The position numbers and the translations under genes were made by a program. Shown here piece after piece: positions 5,905-10,000 of a stretch of DNA of 10,000 bases. The notes under the pieces were generated by a model, which did no database searches, had not been told where the DNA came from, and saw only the letters and a list, made by a program, of their open reading frames with translations. The DNA comes from Zymomonas sp. (GTDB lineage: Bacteria; Pseudomonadota; Alphaproteobacteria; Sphingomonadales; Sphingomonadaceae): the NCBI RefSeq assembly GCF_020216885.1, contig NZ_JAIWON010000077.1, positions 1 to 10,000 on the forward strand, written 5' to 3'. Position 1 is the stretch's first letter; each line of letters starts with the position of its first letter.

Positions 5905-6942
5905 TTATGCTGGAAATAAGCCGTTTTCATCTTTTTCGTTAGCTGTCGCGTCTATATTGGATTGAGCATCACGACGCTGGTCAAAAGCACCCCAAACTTC
6001 ATTCCACTCACCTTTTGTCGCGGCTTTTGAATATTCGGTTGAACGAGTCTCAAAGAAATTGGCATGTTCAACGCCATTCAACAAAGGCGTGAGCCAAGGT
6101 AGTGGATGTTCTTCGATCATGTAGATAGGAGAAAGACCCAACTGCCCTAAACGCCAATCAGCAATATAACGAATATATTTTTTGATTTCTTTCGGGGTCA
6201 TGCCTTCAACGGGTCCCATTTCGAAAACCAGATCAATAAAGGCATCTTCAATTCTGACCGTTCTTTGGCATATATTGAGAATATCGTCCTTAACCTCTTT
6301 GGTCAGGCATTGTCGTTCCTGACAGAAGGTGTGGAAAAGACGAATAATCCCTTCGCAATGCAGTGATTCATCGCGAACGCTCCAAGAAACAATCTGTCCC
6401 ATGCCTTTCATCTTATTGAATCGGGGGAAGTTCATCAGCATCGCAAAGCTGGCGAAAAGCTGTAAACCTTCGGTGAAGCCTCCCATCATCGCCAGCGTGC
6501 GGGCAATATCCTGATCACTGCCGACATCAAAAGTTGCCAGATAATCATGCTTGTCCTTCATTTCTTTATATTGAAGGAAAGCCGAATATTCAGTCTCCGG
6601 CATGCCGATGGTATCAAGCAGGTGAGAATAGGCAGCAATATGCACTGTTTCCATATTGCTGAAAGCGGTCAGCATCATTTTGATTTCCGTCGGACGGAAA
6701 ATGCGACCATATTTATCGAAGTAACAATCCTGAACTTCGACATCGGCTTGCGTGAAAAAACGAAATATCTGTGTTAAGAGATTGCGTTCGTGATCGCTTA
6801 ATTTTTGCGCCCAGTCCCGACAGTCTTCGCCTAACGGCACTTCTTCTGGAAGCCAATGAAGCTGTTGCTGCCGCTGCCAGAATTCATAAGCCCATGGATA
6901 TTCAAAAGGTTTATAAACAGGAGATGCCTTAAGCAGGGACAT
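5905..6942 (-). CDS. nrdB: Class Ia ribonucleotide reductase, beta (radical) subunit
   Basis: NrdB, 345 residues, houses the diiron-tyrosyl radical cofactor that NrdA uses to reduce ribonucleotides to deoxyribonucleotides. All metal ligands can be placed by alignment with the E. coli enzyme at a constant offset of 17 in the first half: Asp67 (TQAD), Glu98 and His101 (METVH), and the radical Tyr105 (AAYSH). The second half gives Glu158 (FTEG) plus Glu192 and His195 (RDESLH). The stretch EYSAFLQYKEMKDKHDY and NFPRFNKMKGMGQIVSWS are typical of alphaproteobacterial members. The variable C-terminus ends in GLFPA; this tail normally docks onto NrdA. ATG 6942 has GAAGGAA 8 nt upstream. nrdA is not in this window, so the two subunits are not adjacent here. 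Two NrdR-like boxes lie upstream. Confidence 0.97.
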   Translation of the reverse strand: MSLLKASPVYKPFEYPWAYEFWQRQQQLHWLPEEVPLGEDCRDWAQKLSDHERNLLTQIFRFFTQADVEVQDCYFDKYGRIFRPTEIKMMLTAFSNMETVHIAAYSHLLDTIGMPETEYSAFLQYKEMKDKHDYLATFDVGSDQDIARTLAMMGGFTEGLQLFASFAMLMNFPRFNKMKGMGQIVSWSVRDESLHCEGIIRLFHTFCQERQCLTKEVKDDILNICQRTVRIEDAFIDLVFEMGPVEGMTPKEIKKYIRYIADWRLGQLGLSPIYMIEEHPLPWLTPLLNGVEHANFFETRSTEYSKAATKGEWNEVWGAFDQRRDAQSNIDATANEKDENGLFPA

Positions 6943-7023
6943 GAGGGCGGTTCCTTCGTATAAAATAGGGATAGAAAGACGAATCTGGCGATCTTGTCCT
7001 GCCGATTCTGAAAATGAGGAAAG

Positions 7024-7039
7024 ACTCTACATATAGTGT
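7024..7039. promoter_or_regulatory. NrdR box 1 upstream of nrdB
   Basis: This 16-bp palindrome, ACTCTACATATAGTGT, matches the published NrdR consensus acaCwAtATaTwGtgt at 14 of 16 positions. NrdR is the ATP-cone/zinc-ribbon repressor of ribonucleotide reductase genes. The box lies 82 nt upstream of the nrdB start codon and is paired with box 2. Confidence 0.82.
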
Positions 7040-7054
7040 TACAAAAAGTTTAGT

Positions 7055-7070
7055 ATTCTATATATAGATT
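7055..7070. promoter_or_regulatory. NrdR box 2 upstream of nrdB
   Basis: The 10-bp core CTATATATAG is a perfect palindrome and fits every core position of the NrdR consensus; the flanks match less well, giving 12 of 16 overall. Its centre is 31 bp from that of box 1, three helical turns, the same-face spacing expected for cooperative NrdR binding. Confidence 0.78.
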
Positions 7071-7090
7071 CTATAAAAATTTGTTATCAA
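7061..7090 (-). promoter_or_regulatory. Candidate sigma-70 promoter for nrdB
   Basis: On the minus strand TTGATA (7090-7085) and TATATA (7066-7061) are separated by 18 nt. The -10 element falls inside NrdR box 2, so bound repressor would block polymerase. The region is AT-rich and other -10 choices exist, so the exact placement is tentative. Confidence 0.4.
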
Positions 7091-7135
7091 AAAAATCATT
7101 CAAAATTTTTCTGTTCTCTAGTCAAAACATCAATT

Positions 7136-7165
7136 TTGTGATTCATCGGCCTTTATGGATATAAA
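7136..7165 (+). promoter_or_regulatory. Weak candidate promoter for the SGNH operon
   Basis: TTGTGA (7136-7141) and TATAAA (7160-7165) are separated by 18 nt and would give a leader of about 100 nt before the start at 7271. Such matches are common in AT-rich DNA. Confidence 0.25.
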
Positions 7166-7270
7166 GAGTAAAAGAAGGGCTATCCCTCTTTAGAATTTTT
7201 GTTAGAAAAAGCCGCCATTGATAGAAACTATAAATTATCGGATATCTAAGGCCGGAGACTGGGAGATTTC

Positions 7271-8317
7271 ATGAAGTCAGCGCGTTTTTTAGCTGATCGG
7301 GCTGTTGTATTGTTACTAGGTGTCGCAGTCGGAACAGCCATAGGTTATGCTTTTGGTTCGTCAGGAAAATCCGGCGAGACGCCTGTTGCTTCCTCTACCC
7401 AGTCGATCACTTCTCTTGATAATCAAAGCTATAACCCTGAACAGGCTTCTTCTGATCAGTCGGTAATGAACAATTCTGTTGCTACAGTGGAACCACCCAA
7501 GCTGGCAGAAAAGGAAACAAGCGAAGGCTATAAACCCTTCGTGCCACCGCATTCACCTTTACCCCCTGAACCATCAAGCGCAAATCTGAATCAGCGTTTA
7601 TCGCAAGGTGAACCACTTCGGGTTGGGGTGTTCGGTGATAGCTATGGTGACGGGCTTTGGTCTGCTCTTTATCGTCTATTACCGGCGAAAGAGGGCTATC
7701 GTGTTTTGAAATTTAGCCAGCAATCGACAGGCTTTACCCGTTATCAAAGCCTGAATGTCGAAGAAAAAGCCAAAAGCGATCTGGTAAATCAGCCTGTTGA
7801 TATTGCGGTTATTTGTTTTGGTGCCAATGACGTTCAAGGTGTTTTAGTCGGCCACCATGCAGCCCCCTTGCTGAGCGCAGAATGGCGACAGGTCATTGGT
7901 GACCGGATAGAAAGTTTCGTATCTATGCTGCGGCAAAAAGGCATAAGCGTTTATTGGGTTGGTTTACCCGTGATGCGGAAAGCTGATTTCGATGCCAGCA
8001 TCAGCAGCATGAACAGTTTTTATGCCGCCGAAATGGCTAAGTTAAACGTTCCCTTTATTGAGACCCGTTCGCTAACAGTAGACGAAAATGGACAATACGC
8101 GCCTTATCTAATGGATGGCAGTAATGACGCGACAAAGAAAATGACGTTGATGCGGGCAAATGACGGGGTGCATATGTCGATGACTGGGTATGTCAGATTA
8201 AGCCGTGGTCTGGCTTCGCAAATCCGCCATTTCGCTGATCAGCATCGCCCAAAACTGCCCGCCGCAGCAAGTGAAACGGCCAGTCTTGTAGCTAGTCAAA
8301 AAGAAGTGAGCCGGTGA
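7271..8317 (+). CDS. Membrane-anchored SGNH/GDSL hydrolase, DUF459 type
   Basis: This 348-residue protein has an N-terminal signal anchor (about 11-29) and a Ser/Pro/Glu-rich spacer (30-112). A periplasmic SGNH-fold domain follows. The four SGNH blocks are clear: GDSYGDGL with nucleophile Ser124, the glycine of STG (Gly154), GAND with Asn186, and DGVH with Asp298 and His301. VYWVGLPVMR (228-236) and the RANDGVHMSMTGY end are typical of DUF459. SGNH enzymes act as esterases or as acetyltransferases on polysaccharides. ATG 7271 has GGGAGA 5 nt upstream. The stop overlaps the next start as GTGA, so the two proteins are translationally coupled and probably work together. Their linkage to an MBOAT gene points to envelope O-acylation. 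Whether this protein transfers or removes acetyl groups cannot be told. Confidence 0.85.
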   Translation: MKSARFLADRAVVLLLGVAVGTAIGYAFGSSGKSGETPVASSTQSITSLDNQSYNPEQASSDQSVMNNSVATVEPPKLAEKETSEGYKPFVPPHSPLPPEPSSANLNQRLSQGEPLRVGVFGDSYGDGLWSALYRLLPAKEGYRVLKFSQQSTGFTRYQSLNVEEKAKSDLVNQPVDIAVICFGANDVQGVLVGHHAAPLLSAEWRQVIGDRIESFVSMLRQKGISVYWVGLPVMRKADFDASISSMNSFYAAEMAKLNVPFIETRSLTVDENGQYAPYLMDGSNDATKKMTLMRANDGVHMSMTGYVRLSRGLASQIRHFADQHRPKLPAAASETASLVASQKEVSR

Positions 8318-9879
8318 AACGCCTGATTCCATCAAAACTGACTGTAGTCCTGAAATCGGCTTTAGCCTCCTGTGCTTTTATGGCCGGTACCTTTGCGCCT
8401 GCTGCACAGACAGCCTCTTCTGCGCCTATAATCGGCGTGCCCTTCACGCCGCCGGAAACCCCACCGGCTTTAAAAAATTCTGAAGCCATTCTGCCTTTTT
8501 TTAAAAAATTGGCTGAATATCCTCGTGGACGACATTTAAAGCCGCTCCATATCCTTCAAATCGGTGACAGCCATACCGCAGGCGATTCTATTTCAGGGGC
8601 TTGGCGTTCTATTTTACAAAACCGCTATGGATCGGGCGGGCGGGGCGTTTTAGCCCCCGGTATTCCCTATAAAGGCTATATTGCCCATGGTGTTCATGTC
8701 TCCATGTCGGATGGCTGGACTATCGGTTCGATTTTCGGTTCTCATTATAGTAGCGATATGCCGCCGGTCGGTTTTAGTGGTTTTAACCTGACTTCTCACA
8801 AAAACGGCGCACAGATCTCGCTTGATAGCGGGATTGAAGAGGCCTTTGACCGTTTTACTGTTTGTGGCTTGGCGAAACCCAGTGCTGGCATTGTGGTTGT
8901 TTCTATGGGTGGGCAATTCCAACGGGTCGATTTCAACAGCAGTTGGTCGCATAGCCAATGTGTCACTTTAACAAGCGATATGCCTCAGGTTCATGCCGAT
9001 GTGGTGGCAGCGGAAGGCCCCATTACACTGACCTCATGGGCAAGTTTCCGAGATAATGGTGGCGTTGCTTTATCCAATCTCGGGGTTGTCGGTTCCCAGT
9101 TGATTCATCTTCAAAGAAGTAGCGATCAGGTTATCGCAACAGAATTAAAAGTATATCATCCCGATCTGATTGTGCTGGCTTTCGGAACGAATGAAGGCTT
9201 CGCACCTTATTTTGATCCCACGGCGTTTGAATCCGTTTTACGTGAACAAATTTCACGGATTAGACGGCTATCCGGTAATGTGCCTATTTTAATGCTGGGC
9301 GCGCCTGATGCTTCAAGCCGTCGCGAAGAAATGCTGCATAATACGCCCGGTGTTTCTCCGCCTCTTTGCTCTGAACCCCTTCCTACGGATGGTTTTGTCA
9401 CTAGTCCGGCCTCTAATCTTGCAACCCCTTCTCAGTCCTCGGCCAATCAGTCGAAAGGAGTCGATTCTGTGATGTCGACTTTGCGGCAACAGGGGGTGTT
9501 CGGTTCAGATGGCAATGGCCCCGATATTTCGCAGCCTCCGGGATCAGATACGAATTCAGCTCAAAATGCTTTGCCCAATATTGTGCCGCCTTCCAATGTT
9601 ATTTGGAAAGTGACAACACATCCGCTGTTTCCACCTGCTGGTTTGGCTGCAGTACGTCGGGTGCAACAACGTGTTGCATCGCAGTTGGGTATTGCCTTTT
9701 GGGATTGGCATGCCCGTATGGGGGGCGATTGTGCGGCCGTCCATTGGGGCAAGGCTTATCCTTCTTTGATGCGACGTGATTACGTCCACTATACATCTTT
9801 GGGTGGACAAATTATCGCAAATCGTCTGGATAACGACATAAAAAACGCTATGGAGTCCTCTCCATCTCCGGCGCGATAG
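8314..9879 (+). CDS. Exported SGNH-fold protein, probable polysaccharide/peptidoglycan O-acetyltransferase or esterase
   Basis: This 521-residue protein starts at a GTG inside the previous stop codon (4-nt overlap). A signal peptide covers about residues 1-35. SGNH block I is LQIGDSHTAGD with nucleophile Ser86; the block II glycine is probably in NLGVVGSQL (254-263); block III is AFGTNEGF with Asn293; block V is DYVHYTSLGG with Asp489 and His492. About 165 residues, apparently beta-rich, separate blocks I and II. This resembles the accessory domains inserted in PatB/Ape-type enzymes. Residues 335-430 form a second insert rich in Ser, Pro, Gln and Asn between blocks III and V. All catalytic residues are intact despite both inserts. 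Its place next to an MBOAT gene matches the PatA-PatB and AlgI-AlgJ/X logic, where MBOAT exports acyl groups and an SGNH protein transfers them. Confidence 0.83.
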   Translation: MKRLIPSKLTVVLKSALASCAFMAGTFAPAAQTASSAPIIGVPFTPPETPPALKNSEAILPFFKKLAEYPRGRHLKPLHILQIGDSHTAGDSISGAWRSILQNRYGSGGRGVLAPGIPYKGYIAHGVHVSMSDGWTIGSIFGSHYSSDMPPVGFSGFNLTSHKNGAQISLDSGIEEAFDRFTVCGLAKPSAGIVVVSMGGQFQRVDFNSSWSHSQCVTLTSDMPQVHADVVAAEGPITLTSWASFRDNGGVALSNLGVVGSQLIHLQRSSDQVIATELKVYHPDLIVLAFGTNEGFAPYFDPTAFESVLREQISRIRRLSGNVPILMLGAPDASSRREEMLHNTPGVSPPLCSEPLPTDGFVTSPASNLATPSQSSANQSKGVDSVMSTLRQQGVFGSDGNGPDISQPPGSDTNSAQNALPNIVPPSNVIWKVTTHPLFPPAGLAAVRRVQQRVASQLGIAFWDWHARMGGDCAAVHWGKAYPSLMRRDYVHYTSLGGQIIANRLDNDIKNAMESSPSPAR

Positions 9880-9910
9880 CCCTTTTTCGGGTAAAATTTA
9901 GGTTTCAAGA

Positions 9911-10000
9911 ATGCTTTTTCCGACTCTGACTTTTGGACTGTTTTTTCTGGTCGTCTTTTCTGTCGCCTGTTGTTTCAGGGGCAGTAACGACTGGCGAAAA
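9911..10000 (+). CDS. MBOAT-family O-acyltransferase (5' part), AlgI/PatA-like
   Basis: Only the first 30 codons are visible before the window ends. MLFPTLTFGLFFLVVFSVAC is the characteristic hydrophobic start of AlgI/PatA-type MBOAT proteins (an M-F-x-x-x-x-F-xx-F pattern ahead of the first membrane helix), followed by NDWRK, where family members usually carry an RWRK-like segment. The gene begins 31 nt after the preceding SGNH gene, with no terminator between, so it belongs to the same operon. MBOAT partners move acetyl groups across the inner membrane to periplasmic SGNH acetyltransferases. Identification rests on a short piece and on context. The Shine-Dalgarno (TAGGT or AAGA) is weak. 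Confidence 0.75.
   Translation, partial: MLFPTLTFGLFFLVVFSVACCFRGSNDWRK

Larger units (their letters stand above)
6943..7270. other. Divergent intergenic region between nrdB and the SGNH operon
   Basis: This 328-nt, AT-rich gap holds no credible ORF or RNA gene. It contains the nrdB leader of roughly 110 nt, two NrdR-like boxes with an overlapping promoter candidate, and a further 170 nt leading to the SGNH gene at 7271. Confidence 0.8.

Noticed and set aside
7167..7200. Terminator-like AGGG/CCCT hairpin followed by T-rich sequence upstream of the SGNH operon
   Set aside because: Only four uninterrupted pairs; no plus-strand gene ends upstream, and pairing beyond a mismatch is weak. It was considered as an attenuator, but no alternative structure or leader peptide is visible.
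8650..8958. Minus-strand frame of 102 residues inside the second SGNH gene
   Set aside because: It is fully covered by a gene with intact catalytic motifs, and shows no start signal or domain.
1..10000. tRNA genes, CRISPR repeats, insertion sequences or prophage genes
   Set aside because: I looked for cloverleaf-like segments, direct-repeat arrays, transposase motifs and terminal inverted repeats in the gaps and found none. All stretches are explained by genes, terminators or short promoter regions.

Overview
The window reads as ordinary chromosome of an alphaproteobacterium of the sphingomonad lineage, most like Zymomonas. I infer this from remembered protein families (an alphaproteobacterial-type NrdB, an ATP12 F1 chaperone, a sphingomonad-type glycine-zipper protein) and from moderate-GC, densely packed genes; no database search was possible. 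I see no tRNA, rRNA, CRISPR, transposase or prophage gene.

Left part (1-2640). The 3' end of dapD (lysine/diaminopimelate synthesis) and guanylate kinase gmk converge on a shared bidirectional terminator. Next, on the minus strand, come a secreted glycine-zipper protein with its own strand-specific terminator and a small MAPEG-family membrane protein. A divergent, dyad-rich promoter region then leads to a 73-residue membrane protein on the plus strand.

Middle part (2770-5880). A plus-strand cluster carries a previously unlisted 39-codon ORF that overlaps the start of an RluC/RluD-type pseudouridine synthase, then a small two-helix membrane protein, an ATP12-family F1-ATPase assembly chaperone and a HAD-IA phosphatase. 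A strong terminator ends the cluster and also faces nrdB.

Right part (5900-10000). nrdB (class Ia ribonucleotide reductase, radical subunit) is on the minus strand. Its upstream region has two NrdR-box-like palindromes exactly 31 bp apart, which points to NrdR repression of dNTP synthesis. Diverging from it is an operon of two exported SGNH-fold proteins, joined by a 4-nt GTGA overlap, followed by the start of an MBOAT (AlgI/PatA-like) acyltransferase. The likely role is periplasmic O-acetylation, or acetyl turnover, of a polysaccharide or peptidoglycan. This is the most system-like part of the window, and it runs off the right edge.
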